Source: Streptomyces sp. NBC_01224
Lineage (GTDB): Bacteria; Actinomycetota; Actinomycetes; Streptomycetales; Streptomycetaceae
Length of the DNA stretch: 64,000 bases
Direction: 5' to 3'
Assembly (NCBI RefSeq): GCF_036002945.1
Contig: NZ_CP108529.1
Span: forward strand, 62,001-126,000
The notes below the pieces were generated by a model. It was not told the origin of the DNA and did no database searches. It saw only the letters and a program-made list of their open reading frames with translations. The position numbers were made by a program, and so were the translations under genes. Position 1 is the stretch's first letter, and each line of letters opens with the position of its first letter. Shown one piece after another: positions 44,531 to 53,676 of this stretch.

Positions 44531-45906
44531 CTCCCGACATAGATGTGACTGCCGACATGGACGTTCCGCCGACCGCTCCGGGGCGGCTGCCGCTCATCGG
44601 ACACGTTGTACCCCTGCTCAAGGACCGCCTGGAATTCGTCGAACGCCTGCGCACATACGGGCCGATCGTCCGTATGTCGGTCGGCCCCAAGAAGGTGACC
44701 GTGGTCAACTCTCATGAGCTGATCCACGAGATGCTCACCAGCAAGTCCGGCTCCTTCTCCAAGGGGTTGCTGGGCGAGAAGCTCAAGCTTTTCGGTCAGT
44801 CGGCCCTGCCGGTCGCGGAAGGCGAGCCCCATCTGCGTCGGCGCCGCCTGCTCCAGCCCGCCTTCCACCGCGAGCGGATCAGCGGGTACGTCAACACAAT
44901 GCGGGAAACGGTGGAGCCATCCATCACGGGCTGGCGTGAGGGGGAACTGCTCGACCTGAAGACCGAAATGGGGCTCATGGCACAGGACGTGGCCATGTCA
45001 GTGCTGTGTTCCTTCCGCGCGGAGCAAGAGCGGGCGCGCGCGATCCTCGACGCCGTCGACACGGTCTTCACGGCCGCCATCTGGCGCACCATGGTGCCCG
45101 TGTCCTCGCTGGAACGGCTGCCCACCCGCAGCAACCGGCGGCTCAAGGCCGCCCGCAGCCTGCTGCGCAGCGAGGTGGCGGACATCATCGCGGAGCGCCG
45201 GGCGGACCCCCACGCCCACGACGACCTCGTGACGCTGCTCCTGGAGGCCCGGGATCAAACCGGTGCGCCACTGCCCGACAACGAGATCCTGTCGGAGATC
45301 ATCGGGCTGCTGGCCGCGGGCTCCGAGACGACGGGAGTCATGCTGGCCTGGCTGTTCCACGAGCTGGGCCGCGACCCCGAGCTGGAGCGCAGGCTGCACG
45401 AGGAGGTCGACTCCGTGGTCGGAGAGGGCCCGATCACCGCCGAGCACGTCCCCCAACTCACCTTCACCCGCAGACTGGTCAGTGAGACCCTGCGCCTGCA
45501 CCACGCCGGCTGGCTGGTGACCCGGCAGGCCACCAAGCCCGTGCGCCTCGGGCAGGTCAGCCTCCCGGCGGGGGAGCAGGTGCTATGGAGTCCCTACGCA
45601 CTGCACCGGGACCCGGTCCTGTACTCCGACCCGCTGTGCTTCGACCCCGACCGCTGGCTGCCGGAGCGTCCCCAGCCGCCGAGGGGAGCCTTCATCCCCT
45701 TCGGGTCAGGAAAACGCATGTGCATCGGCGACGCGTTCGCCTGGACGGAGGGGATAGTCATCACGGCGTTCATCGCGTCCCGCTGGCGGTTGCGGCCCGT
45801 TCCCGGCGCCACCGTGGAGCCGATCGGGCTGCTCACCGTGCACCCGTCGGACCCCCGTATGGTCGCCGAAACCAGGCAGCGGGCCGTCGCGAGGACAGCC
45901 GCATGA
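44527..45906 (+). CDS. Cytochrome P450 of the diterpene cluster
   Basis: 459 residues from GTG 44527, overlapping the cyclase stop. All hallmarks are present: I-helix AAGSETTGVML near residue 264, K-helix E320-T-L-R323, FDPDRWLPER, and heme loop FGSGKRMCIGDAFA with C399. The CYP family cannot be named. It is translationally coupled on both sides (GTGA at the start, ATGA at the end), so it almost certainly works in the same pathway, oxidising the diterpene hydrocarbon or alcohol. It needs a ferredoxin and reductase from elsewhere; none is encoded nearby. Confidence 0.92.
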   Translation: MTPDIDVTADMDVPPTAPGRLPLIGHVVPLLKDRLEFVERLRTYGPIVRMSVGPKKVTVVNSHELIHEMLTSKSGSFSKGLLGEKLKLFGQSALPVAEGEPHLRRRRLLQPAFHRERISGYVNTMRETVEPSITGWREGELLDLKTEMGLMAQDVAMSVLCSFRAEQERARAILDAVDTVFTAAIWRTMVPVSSLERLPTRSNRRLKAARSLLRSEVADIIAERRADPHAHDDLVTLLLEARDQTGAPLPDNEILSEIIGLLAAGSETTGVMLAWLFHELGRDPELERRLHEEVDSVVGEGPITAEHVPQLTFTRRLVSETLRLHHAGWLVTRQATKPVRLGQVSLPAGEQVLWSPYALHRDPVLYSDPLCFDPDRWLPERPQPPRGAFIPFGSGKRMCIGDAFAWTEGIVITAFIASRWRLRPVPGATVEPIGLLTVHPSDPRMVAETRQRAVARTAA

Positions 45907-46868
45907 GCCACACCCGCAGCTCGGACGCGCGTACCCTGCCGATGCCCGACCTCCGAGGCTCTTTCCCCGGCCCCTTCGCCACCAGCCCGTATGCCGACGC
46001 CATCGAGGAGCAGACCGCCCACTGGCTCCGGACCTTCCCCTTGATCGGTTCACCCGGCGAGGCGAAGGCCCTCTGCAACATCACGGCCCAGGGGGTGGCT
46101 CGTGTCCTGCCCACGGCGGACCGGGACGGCGTGTTCCTCTGCGCCGATCTCTTTCTGTGGCTCACCGCGTTCGACGACGTACACGGCGAGGCCGAAGGAG
46201 GCCGTGACACCGCCCGTCTGGTCCGCCGCATCAGTCACTGTGTCCATCTGCTGGCCGGCCACGACGAGCCGGCGGCCGATGACGACGCCTACACCGCCGC
46301 CCTGCGGGACCTCCTGCACCGGTTCCGGCAACGGGCCACGCCCACGCAGTACCTACGGCTCACCGCGCACGTGCGGGACAACCTTTTCGGCATCCTCTGG
46401 GAGGCCCATCACCTCGACAGGCCCGACCAGGTCACCCTGAGCGACTATTGCGCGATGCGCCCACACACAGTTTTCGTCCGGACCGTTATGGCGACCGCGG
46501 AAGTCGCGCTCAGGTACGAACTCACCGAGGATCAGCGAGCCTCGGCAGCGGTGCGGGAACTGGAGCAGGCCATTGCCGACCTTGCCGGGTGGATCAACGA
46601 CCTTGCCTCGTACGCGAAGGAGACAGATCGCGGTGGCCCGCCCCCTCTGAGCCTGCCGACACTGCTGATCCGACACCGCGAGTGCGACCTCGAAGGGGCG
46701 TTCCGCCTGGCCTCCCGCATGTGTGAAGACCAAGCCTCCACCGCACGCCTTCGAATCACCGAACTCTCCGTCAACGGCAAGAACCCACTCGCGGATCACG
46801 CTCGCGCCGTGGAAGCCGTCGCAGCCTCCTACGTGTGGCACATAGGGCACGCCCGCTACGAGGGCTGA
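45903..46868 (+). CDS. Class I terpene synthase
   Basis: 321 residues from ATG 45903 in the ATGA overlap with the P450. The metal motifs are D91-D92-V-H-G-E96 (AFDDVHGE) and the NSE triad N232-D-x-x-S236-x-x-x-E240 (NDLASYAKE), with the C-terminal R318-Y319 pair (HARYEG). This is a normal bacterial class I fold. It ionises the allylic diphosphate, here presumably the bicyclic product of the class II enzyme, giving a cyclised or eliminated diterpene. A longer open frame upstream is antisense-like noise within the P450. Confidence 0.92.
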   Translation: MSHTRSSDARTLPMPDLRGSFPGPFATSPYADAIEEQTAHWLRTFPLIGSPGEAKALCNITAQGVARVLPTADRDGVFLCADLFLWLTAFDDVHGEAEGGRDTARLVRRISHCVHLLAGHDEPAADDDAYTAALRDLLHRFRQRATPTQYLRLTAHVRDNLFGILWEAHHLDRPDQVTLSDYCAMRPHTVFVRTVMATAEVALRYELTEDQRASAAVRELEQAIADLAGWINDLASYAKETDRGGPPPLSLPTLLIRHRECDLEGAFRLASRMCEDQASTARLRITELSVNGKNPLADHARAVEAVAASYVWHIGHARYEG

Positions 46869-47290
46869 TCTGCGCGGTGTGCGGGGACCCGACGACCGAG
46901 TCCCCGACCGTGTACAGCCGGGCGCGCGGCATGCGAGGGAGGCCCGTACGCGGATCCGGCGACCGCCCGATATCTGACGTGGTCGGCTTCGCCGAGCACC
47001 TCTTCTGGGCTCTGTACAGGTTGGATCGCAAGGAGTACGGCGAGGGACTGACGGGTGATGCGTTCCTGTATGCCCGGGCTGCGGTCGTCGGAGCCGGCTG
47101 TGAGGAGTGCGAGAAAGTACTTCGAGACCCAGCGCGGTTCGTGCCGTTCGTCAACAACCTCGTCTGGGCTGAGGCTCTGCTCTACGTACCCGACAACGCA
47201 TACGAGCGCCTCACCGGCGATGAATGGGACCGCAACACCCGATACAGCCACGAGTCGTACTCCAACGCGGCCGCGTGGACCAACGCATAG
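46835..47290 (+). CDS. Hypothetical protein after the terpene synthase
   Basis: 151 residues from GTG 46835, overlapping the synthase end by 34 nt; GTG 46877 would remove the overlap. Sequence such as SDVVGFAEHLFWALYRLDRK and VVGAGCEECEKVLRDPARFV has codon use like the neighbours. Four Cys (CAVC and CEEC) could bind a metal, but I recognise no family. It may be the last gene of the diterpene operon. Confidence 0.55.
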   Translation: MAHRARPLRGLICAVCGDPTTESPTVYSRARGMRGRPVRGSGDRPISDVVGFAEHLFWALYRLDRKEYGEGLTGDAFLYARAAVVGAGCEECEKVLRDPARFVPFVNNLVWAEALLYVPDNAYERLTGDEWDRNTRYSHESYSNAAAWTNA

Positions 47291-47346
47291 CCCCCAGCAG
47301 GCACTCCCACCTCACCATTTGAAACGACGTCAAGACTGCTGGAGAT

Positions 47347-48037
47347 CTACTTCCAGGCCGCATGGCAGGTGCTCAAGTACGGCAGGTGCCCATCCCCCTC
47401 GACGGCTGTCAGTGCCTTCGCGGGCCGAAGGCTGATGTGGCCGGTCGCATCGATATCGAATCCCCAGGAGAATCCGGCCACCGGCAGGACGCGCCGCTGG
47501 ACCTGGTCCAAAGGTGTCCAGGCCAGGAAGCTATGAACGAGCCAGGCCATGGGCTTGCGTTCGGCTCGTGACATGGCGTCGAAAAGAGTGGGGCTGACGC
47601 CGAAGAAGGCGTAGGGGGACGGCGCATCTTCGAACAGGACGAATGGGTCCTTATCGAAGTCGACGCCGCCGGAGAGTTGCCTGTGGAACGGACCAGCTGG
47701 ACCCAGCCGAACAGGGATCGATACCCCTGCCGGAATAGTCCACGGCAGCCGTACGGCACGGAAACCCGCGCGTTTCAGGGCTCGGAGTACCAGATCGTGA
47801 ACCGATCCGCCAAAGATGCAGTAGCCGGTCGACGACGCACAGCCGCTGCCCGTAGGGGCCGGACAACTGGGCGTTGTGGCCGAGGACGAACATGCCGACG
47901 GCCCCAGTCGACGTGACGGCTGTCCCAGGATTCGCCACCAAGGGAGAACTGATCGCCGCATTCGGCGTGTTGGCGGTATGCCAACGCCCCCGTCCAGGCT
48001 GCCAGTTCACGGCCCTTTGCACATGCTCTAGAGCCAC
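47347..48037 (-). pseudogene. Frameshifted gene of unknown family
   Basis: From 48037 the minus strand reads MALEHVQRAVNWQPGRGRWH to GHNAQLSGPYGQRLCVV. After a shift near 47825 the natural sequence continues as GYCIFGGSVHDLVLRALKRA, AFFGVSPTLFDAMSRAERKP, LPVAGFSWGFDIDATGHISL and ends HLPYLSTCHAAWK. Joined it would be about 225 residues of an apparently conserved but unnamed Streptomyces protein. One indel separates the halves. Confidence 0.65.
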
Positions 48038-48273
48038 CGGGTAACCCGTGTCGCCCTCGATGCCCGCCGGGCATCGAGAGTTTCATGGTCATTCCCGAGA
48101 CGCTGGACCATCGAGCCAGGGTCGACTGTAACCAGCGAACCCATCCACACCGCTCCGATAACATGATCGAATTCATGGCGATCGCCCCCATCGCCCACCC
48201 TTCACCGGAACATCGCGCCATCCGGTACGAAGAGTGACCTACGTAACCAACATCTAACAAATCGGCCAAAAAA

Positions 48274-49635
48274 TTGATAACTATCGCATCGCGGGTGTTT
48301 TCGCGAATAAACTGCAGAATTACGTTCGCCTCGTGGCGTCAACCACGGGTGATGCTGTGGGCCACGGCGACAGTGGTGGCCCTCGGTTTCCTCATCGCGC
48401 TGGAGATCGCCGCGCGTCGCTACGGTCTGCCGGGGCCGATCACCACCCAGGTACAAGAGGTGGTATTCGCCCCCAAATCGGGTTTCCTGTTGTACGCCAG
48501 TATGGCGTTGATGATGGTGGTGCTCACCTGGCGGCAACGGTTCATCGCGGCTGGTGCCGCGATCGGCATCGACGTCACCTTCTCGCTGGTGCGGTGGGCG
48601 GCCGACGTCAAGGTGACCGACGGCCACCCCTTCGGCAACGGCGCGTTGTGGGTGATTTTGGGCTATGCGGTCATCGCTGTCACGCGCCGCACAGGCCGGG
48701 AACGTGTCCTGCTACTGAAGGGCGTCGGGCTGGGGCTGCTGCTGGTGGCCGGCCGCAAGACCGGCGATACCTGGCTACTCATCACGTCGAAGACCCGCCC
48801 GGCGGTGCTCGACCAGTACGTGGCAACCGCCGATCACGCGCTGGGCAACCCGTCGTGGCTGGTAGGCCGGATTGTCACGGCCACCGGCCCGATCGGCGCC
48901 CGTTTTCTCGACTACGTCTACACTCAGCTTGCGGTGGCCGCGGTCCTTGTCGCGCTGTACCAGCTGCGTAACGTGGCGGTCGAGCGCCGCTTCCCGGGCC
49001 ATCATCTCGTACGCACCTTCCTGGTCATCGGCCTCCTCGGGCCCGGCATCTACATGATCTACCCGGTGGTCGGACCGATCTTCGCCTACGGCGCCGACGG
49101 CGGACACTGGGCGGTGGCCAACCTGTGGCCGGACACGCCGCCGCCGGTCAATGTCCCGCACCAGATGCCGTTCGACGAGATCACCCCACGCAACTGCATG
49201 CCCAGCCTGCACACGGCGTGGGCTACCGCGATCTTCATTCATTCCCGCAAGGGCCCACGGAGTCTGCGATTCGCAGGCGCGTTCTGGCTGATCGCCACGC
49301 TCGGCGCAACGCTCGGCTTCGGCTACCACTACGGCGCGGATATCGTTGCCGGCGTGGTGTTTACGCTCACGATCGAGGCAGCTCTGCGCTCGCTCGAACG
49401 TGGCTGGGACCGCTCAGGAATCCAGCTGGTCATCTACGGTGCAACGGTCTTCGCTGCGCTCTTGGTGTCATATCGCTATCTGCCGATGGAGATGGCGAAA
49501 CATCCGTGGGTGGCTGGACCACTTCTCATTCTGGCGATGACCTCAGTGATCCTCTGCTACGTACGGACCACCAAACTGTGGGAACCGAAGGCGGCACCAG
49601 CGCGGCAACCGGAACCGCAACCCGAACTGGTTTGA
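48274..49635 (+). CDS. PAP2-family integral membrane phosphatase/phosphotransferase
   Basis: Up to 453 residues with about ten membrane segments. The PAP2 catalytic motifs are the C2-type CMPSLHTAWA and the C3-type FGYHYGADIVAGV (His and Asp). This arrangement fits PAP2_3/Aur1-like proteins that remove or transfer phosphate groups of lipids at the membrane. The first start is TTG 48274; GTG 48349 or ATG 48352, just before the first membrane segment (MLWATATVVALGFLIALEIA), may be the true one. The upstream 150 bp are A/T rich and probably hold the promoter. Confidence 0.85.
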   Translation: MITIASRVFSRINCRITFASWRQPRVMLWATATVVALGFLIALEIAARRYGLPGPITTQVQEVVFAPKSGFLLYASMALMMVVLTWRQRFIAAGAAIGIDVTFSLVRWAADVKVTDGHPFGNGALWVILGYAVIAVTRRTGRERVLLLKGVGLGLLLVAGRKTGDTWLLITSKTRPAVLDQYVATADHALGNPSWLVGRIVTATGPIGARFLDYVYTQLAVAAVLVALYQLRNVAVERRFPGHHLVRTFLVIGLLGPGIYMIYPVVGPIFAYGADGGHWAVANLWPDTPPPVNVPHQMPFDEITPRNCMPSLHTAWATAIFIHSRKGPRSLRFAGAFWLIATLGATLGFGYHYGADIVAGVVFTLTIEAALRSLERGWDRSGIQLVIYGATVFAALLVSYRYLPMEMAKHPWVAGPLLILAMTSVILCYVRTTKLWEPKAAPARQPEPQPELV

Positions 49636-49649
49636 GTCAGGTTGCATCA

Positions 49650-49829
49650 GGAGGTGCGCGAGCTCCAGGCGCTAGCCGTAGATCACTTGACTTCGTGTCG
49701 TCGCCGACCAGTGCTCAACCAGGAACTCGCCGCCACACGAGGCCAACTCGACGAACGGACCGAAGAACTGGAGTCCGCGCCCGCGCCGCCAACCGCGAGC
49801 TGACAAGAGTCCTGAACCAGCGCGCGTGA
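49650..49829 (+). pseudogene. Coiled-coil fragment related to the piece at 22.7-23.0 kb
   Basis: The plus strand reads HQEVRELQALAVDHL, then LNQELAATRGQLDERTEELE and, after one base shift, AANRELTRVLNQRA to a stop at 49829. The end is clearly related to ERTEELKAARAANQALTRAL at 22.9 kb. Both are tails of the same mobile-element-associated coiled-coil protein. Confidence 0.55.
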
Positions 49830-49919
49830 GCCTGCGTGTCACCGCTGCCCGGAGAGGTCCACGAGATCTTCGGGGGCTTTCCTGGCGCGACACCGGGGCC
49901 CAGGGGGCGGTGAAGATCC

Positions 49920-50627
49920 TCAGACGGTGACCTGGGACTGTGCCGGGCTGAGGTAATACACGGCGGTCTGTTCGGCGTGAAGGGCAAGCAGCCCCTGCAG
50001 CTCCTCCGCTGCGCCCTTGAGGAGGTGGCCATCACGGGTGGCGTGGAGGGTTTCGAGGACGAAGGCCACATGTGTGGAGTCCTCGGTGACGCGGGTGCGG
50101 TGGGTGTCGCGGTGGTTCCAGTGGCGGGTCAGGACGCCGGTGGTGTCCGCGTAGATGATCTCGCCGATCTTGGGGTTCTCGACGGTGTCGGGTTCGCCGA
50201 GCGGGGTGAAGGACTCGGTGCCGTCCGCGTGGCGGATGTCGACGTCGCCGGTGACGTGGTCCAGGTCGAAGGCGCCGGCGGGCAGGCCGTGCTGCACGGA
50301 GACGCCGTTGTAGGAGTCGACGGCCGGGTTGATGCGGGGCAGGGCCCCGTTCTTCGCGAGGCGGCGGCCGAGCGCGTCGACGCTGGGGCGGATGCGGCGG
50401 GGGTTGGTGCCGAAGGAGCGGTAGGCGGTGTGCCACGCCTCGATGCGGGGGTCGGTCTCGTCGGCGGGCTGCCAGGTGCCGTCGGCGAGCTGCTGCTCCA
50501 AGTCTTCCAGGGCGGCGGCGGTCTGGGGCCAGGGTTCGTGGCCGCGCAGGCCGGTGGCGGTGACCAGGGCGATGAGGGTGTCGGGGAAAGCGTCTGCGAC
50601 GGCGGGGGCGAGGCGGAAGTCGGTCAT
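49920..50627 (-). CDS. B3/B4-domain (tRNA-editing-like) protein
   Basis: 235 residues. The B3/B4 domain, also found in the beta subunit of phenylalanyl-tRNA synthetase, is seen from AWHTAYRSFGTNPRRIRPSV to RHWNHRDTHRTRVTEDST, including LPRINPAVDSYNGVSVQHGL. Free-standing members may hydrolyse mis-charged tRNA or bind a small amino-acid-like ligand; the role is unproven. It is followed by the PaiB-like gene on the same strand, which lies 38 bp upstream of its start, and the EamA gene beyond it, so the three may be one transcript from the promoter at 52230-52258. Confidence 0.85.
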   Translation of the reverse strand: MTDFRLAPAVADAFPDTLIALVTATGLRGHEPWPQTAAALEDLEQQLADGTWQPADETDPRIEAWHTAYRSFGTNPRRIRPSVDALGRRLAKNGALPRINPAVDSYNGVSVQHGLPAGAFDLDHVTGDVDIRHADGTESFTPLGEPDTVENPKIGEIIYADTTGVLTRHWNHRDTHRTRVTEDSTHVAFVLETLHATRDGHLLKGAAEELQGLLALHAEQTAVYYLSPAQSQVTV

Positions 50628-50664
50628 GTGCGGGGGTCCGTTTCGTGTGCGTGCGGGGTGGGGT

Positions 50665-51311
50665 TCAGGGTTTCCAGGGGCCGATGCGGTCCAGTCGGCG
50701 GCGCTGCTGGCGTGCGGTGGGGGCGTCGAGGCCCTGACCGCGTGCGGTGAGGTGGTCGGCGACGGCGGTGCGGTGCTCGACGGGTTTGTGGTCGTCGTAT
50801 TTGAACTTGGCCAGCACTTCGGTGACTTCCAGGCTCAGGCCGCGGATGCCGGGCAACATTCGGCCGTAGGGGGATCGTCGACGGCGACGGGGGCGTGGTC
50901 TCCGTCGGGCTGGAAGTGGGCGAGCTGGCGGCGCAGCAGTTCGGCCTTGGCCTCGGGGTCGTCGACGATGTGGGCGCGGCAGGTGAACTGGACGGCCGTG
51001 TAGTAGCTGGTGGGGACGCCGTCGGTGGGCGGGGTGCCGACCTTGGCGCGCCAGTGGCCGGGGATGAATGCGTAGTCGCCGGTGACGGTGAGGACGACGT
51101 TGGGGTCGTGCTCGATCGCCTTCCAGACCGGGTTGGGCCGGGCGAGGTGGACCAGGAGGTGGGGTCCGTCGCTGGTGAAGTGGGTAGGTACGGCGATGGG
51201 CGGGTGGCCGTGCAGGCTGTTGACGCTCAGGACTCCGAAGTCGTGTCCTTCGGTGATCCAGGTCTGCCATTCGGCTTCGTCCAGGCCGGCGTCCCAGGGC
51301 TGGATGAACAT
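50665..51311 (-). pseudogene. FMN-binding PaiB-like protein with a frameshift
   Basis: From ATG 51311 (AAGGAG upstream) the minus strand reads MFIQPWDAGLDEAEWQTWIT, SVNSLHGHPPIAVPTHFTSD and FIPGHWRAKV, the flavin-binding barrel of PaiB. Near 50870 the frame breaks after VAVDD, and the natural end continues in the next frame as MLPGIRGLSLEVTEVLAKFK and ENTAVADHL-like sequence to 50665. The single indel sits in a C-rich run, so a sequencing error is possible; otherwise the protein loses its last ~75 residues. Confidence 0.75.
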
Positions 51312-51357
51312 GCTGGTCTCCTTGCGAAGCGGTGGCGTGGTGGGTGGCGCGGCTTGC

Positions 51358-52194
51358 TCAAGTAAGGGCAAGGAGGCTGACCGCGACGGCGGCGGTGCCC
51401 AGGCCGACGAGCTGGCCGCGATGGATGCGCTCGGCGAGCACGCTGCGGGCGAGCAGGACGGTGCCGGCCGGGTAGAGGGCCGTGATCACGGCGACGACGG
51501 TGAGGTCACCACTGCGGGCAGCGAGCAGGAACAGCAGGTTCGCCACGGAGTCCAGCACACCTGCGGCTGCCGACATCGCGTAGGCGGGGCGCTCGGATCC
51601 GAGCTTGCGGTACATCAGCCCTGCTGCGGCCAGGGTGACGGCCGAGGAGACCGCCCGGCCCACGATCAGCGGGGCCACGCCGCTGTCGGACGGCGCCTGG
51701 TTCAGAAAGATCAGCTGAACGGCGATGGCGGCGCCCGCACCCAGGGCCAGCAGCAGCGCGGTACGTGAAGGGCGCGCCGACCCGGCGCCGTGTCCGGCGC
51801 TGACCAGCACCACCGCCACCAGCGCGAGCGACAGACCCACCAGCCCTGCGGCGCCCAGGTGCTCGCCCTGCAGCAGACCCACACCGACGGGCAGCGCGGC
51901 GGACACCACGGCGGTCACGGGCGACAGCACGTGCATCGGACCGATCGCCAGGGTGCGGTAGAGCAGGGCGAACGCGGCGGCCGAGGCGACCCCGGACGCG
52001 GCGCCCCAGCCGAGAGCACCGGCGCTGAACGAGGCGCCGAAGAACGGCCACAGCAGCAGCTCGACCGCGAGACTGGCCGGGGCCGCGATCATCACGGTAC
52101 GCAGCACATGAGCCTTACAGGAGCCGAGGCCACCGAGGAAGTCGGCGCACCCGTAGGCGAGTGAGCTGCCGAGGGCCAGCAGCAGAGCGATCAC
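51358..52194 (-). CDS. EamA/DMT-family transporter
   Basis: 278 residues from GTG 52194 (AAGGGA upstream), with ten membrane segments in two EamA halves: IALLLALGSSLAYGCADFLG at the start and LYPAGTVLLARSVLAERIHR near the end. Proteins of this family export amino acids or drugs. It is divergent from an XRE-cupin regulator, a common pairing in which the regulator controls the exporter. It lies 47 bp upstream of the PaiB-like gene. Confidence 0.88.
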   Translation of the reverse strand: MIALLLALGSSLAYGCADFLGGLGSCKAHVLRTVMIAAPASLAVELLLWPFFGASFSAGALGWGAASGVASAAAFALLYRTLAIGPMHVLSPVTAVVSAALPVGVGLLQGEHLGAAGLVGLSLALVAVVLVSAGHGAGSARPSRTALLLALGAGAAIAVQLIFLNQAPSDSGVAPLIVGRAVSSAVTLAAAGLMYRKLGSERPAYAMSAAAGVLDSVANLLFLLAARSGDLTVVAVITALYPAGTVLLARSVLAERIHRGQLVGLGTAAVAVSLLALT

Positions 52195-52229
52195 GGTACA
52201 TCCCTTACTATTCAATGGAACGACTGAAC

Positions 52230-52258
52230 CGTACAACGGATCGACCGGTCAGTGTCAA
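52230..52258 (-). promoter_or_regulatory. Likely promoter of the EamA transporter operon
   Basis: On the minus strand TTGACA (52258-52253) is 17 bp before TGTACG (52235-52230), 36 bp upstream of the GTG start. A perfect -35 box with a weak -10 is typical when an activator or repressor acts; the neighbouring XRE-cupin gene is the obvious candidate. Confidence 0.5.
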
Positions 52259-52311
52259 CCAAACGACCGCACGGTGCATTCCAGTGGTCCACTCGCGAGG
52301 ATGGTGATCGG

Positions 52312-52896
52312 ATGGCCGAGACAGCCGCAGCCCTGCGGACGCTCGCGCACAACGTCAGGGCGGCCCGCACTCGCGCCGGCCTGTCCCTGGACGAGCTCGG
52401 CCGACGTGCCCAGGTCAGCAAGGGCGCGTTGGTGGGACTGGAGAAAGCCCAGGGCAACCCCAACTTCGCCACCCTGGTCCGGCTGGCCGACACTCTCGGC
52501 ATCTCGGTGTCCGCACTGATGGAAGGACCGGCCGAAGGTCGCGTCCGCGTCGTGACCGCCGACGCCGTGGCCCCCCTGTGGACCGGAGCGCAGGGCAGCG
52601 AAGCCCGGCTCATGCTGACGACCTCAGGCCCGGCCCCGGTCGAGGTCTGGCGCTGGCAACTGGAGCCCGGCGAGGAGTACCCCAGCCACCCCCACCAGGC
52701 CGGAGTCGTGGAAACCGTCAGCGTCACCTCCGGCCGGATGACCGTGGTCGTCTCCGGCACCGAGCACCCCGTCGAAGCCGGACAGACCGCCACCTTCGAC
52801 GGCGATGCCCCCCACGCCTACCGCGGCTCCGGCACCCAAACCTGCCACCTGATCATGACGGTTCACCTGCCGCCCGGCCCTGCCTCCACAACCTGA
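52312..52896 (+). CDS. XRE-cupin transcriptional regulator
   Basis: 194 residues from ATG 52312. The N-terminal XRE helix-turn-helix (TRAGLSLDELGRRAQVSKGA; LVGLEKAQGNPNFATLVRLA) is followed by a C-terminal cupin (SHPHQAGVVETVSVTSGRMT; FDGDAPHAYRGSG) that probably binds a small effector. Such proteins often repress an amino-acid or drug exporter next to them, here the divergent EamA gene. An IS5 remnant begins just after the stop. Confidence 0.9.
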   Translation: MAETAAALRTLAHNVRAARTRAGLSLDELGRRAQVSKGALVGLEKAQGNPNFATLVRLADTLGISVSALMEGPAEGRVRVVTADAVAPLWTGAQGSEARLMLTTSGPAPVEVWRWQLEPGEEYPSHPHQAGVVETVSVTSGRMTVVVSGTEHPVEAGQTATFDGDAPHAYRGSGTQTCHLIMTVHLPPGPASTT

Positions 52897-52904
52897 CCCC
52901 CCGC

Positions 52905-53540
52905 GGCGCGGGCCAGGTTGTCGATCCATGCGAACCACCCCGGCCTTGCAGATCACCTGAACCGGCGACAACGCCACACAGAACACCCGCCCCACCCCAC
53001 GCCACGACCTGCACGCAGTCGGCAAACCGGGCCCAGCGAAGCGACGGACGAAGAACTGTGGAGAGTCCCCCCGCTGCCCGGCAGCGATCACGATCGACAT
53101 CGGCTTCCGGCCGACGGCCGGATGCAGCTTGGTCGTCAGGCCGCCGCGAGAGCGTCCGAGGCCGTGGTCGTCCGGCTCGGTGCCGACGACGCCGGACGGC
53201 TCCTTCTGAAGGTCCCCTTTTCTTCCGCGCTCCGGCCGCGTGCTGGTGGGCCCGGCACATGGTGGAGTCGACGTTGATGTCCCGGCTGATGAGTTCCTTG
53301 GCATCCACCTGGGCCTGCAATTCGATGAAGATCCTCCGCCAGGTTCCGTCCGTTGCCACCGGCGGAACAAGTCGTACACCCGGCCCCAGGGGCCGTACCG
53401 CTCCGGGACGTCCCGCCGGGGAGGCCAGTGCGGGTCCGAAACCGTATGCCGTCGATCAGCTGCCGCCTCTCCCCTATCGGTGGAACGTCCCAGCTTCTTG
53501 CCCCCGGGGCAACAACGGCGCCAAGGCGCCAACCGGGCCC
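52905..53540 (-). pseudogene. IS5-family transposase remnant
   Basis: The minus strand encodes GRDVPERYGPWGRVYDLFRR, TDGTWRRIFIELQAQVDAKE, STMCRAHQHAAGARKKGDLQ and PDDHGLGRSRGGLTTKLH in different frames: the first two thirds of an IS5 transposase broken by at least two frameshifts. The expected second Asp and Glu region is missing. It is not closely related to the intact IS5 at 13.8 kb. Confidence 0.75.
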
Positions 53541-53542
53541 AC

Positions 53543-53581
53543 TGAGCCTTTCTCGGTAACGTCTCGTGACGGTTCGTGATC
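53543..53581. repeat. 39-bp IS end, inverted with 54986-55024
   Basis: TGAGCCTTTCTCGGTAACG begins the 39-bp arm; the complement of 54986-55024 matches 38 of 39 positions. Such long identity indicates two copies of one IS terminus in opposite orientation. Confidence 0.8.
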
Positions 53582-53676
53582 TTGCTCAGCTGGTGCGTCC
53601 GGGTTCCAGCTGGAGCGGGACCAGGGCCGCGCGGGCGATCCTGGTGATGCTGCCGGGGTCGAGGCTGAGCCGCAAT
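53543..53676 (-). pseudogene. IS5-type terminus, left (inverted) copy
   Basis: The minus strand reads SLDPGSITRIARAALVPLQL and EPGRTS then a stop, followed by the terminus 53581-53543. It is the last ~27 codons and end of an IS5-type transposase with HTH_Tnp_4/DDE_4 ending, facing left. The same end occurs inverted at 54986-55024. Confidence 0.65.
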
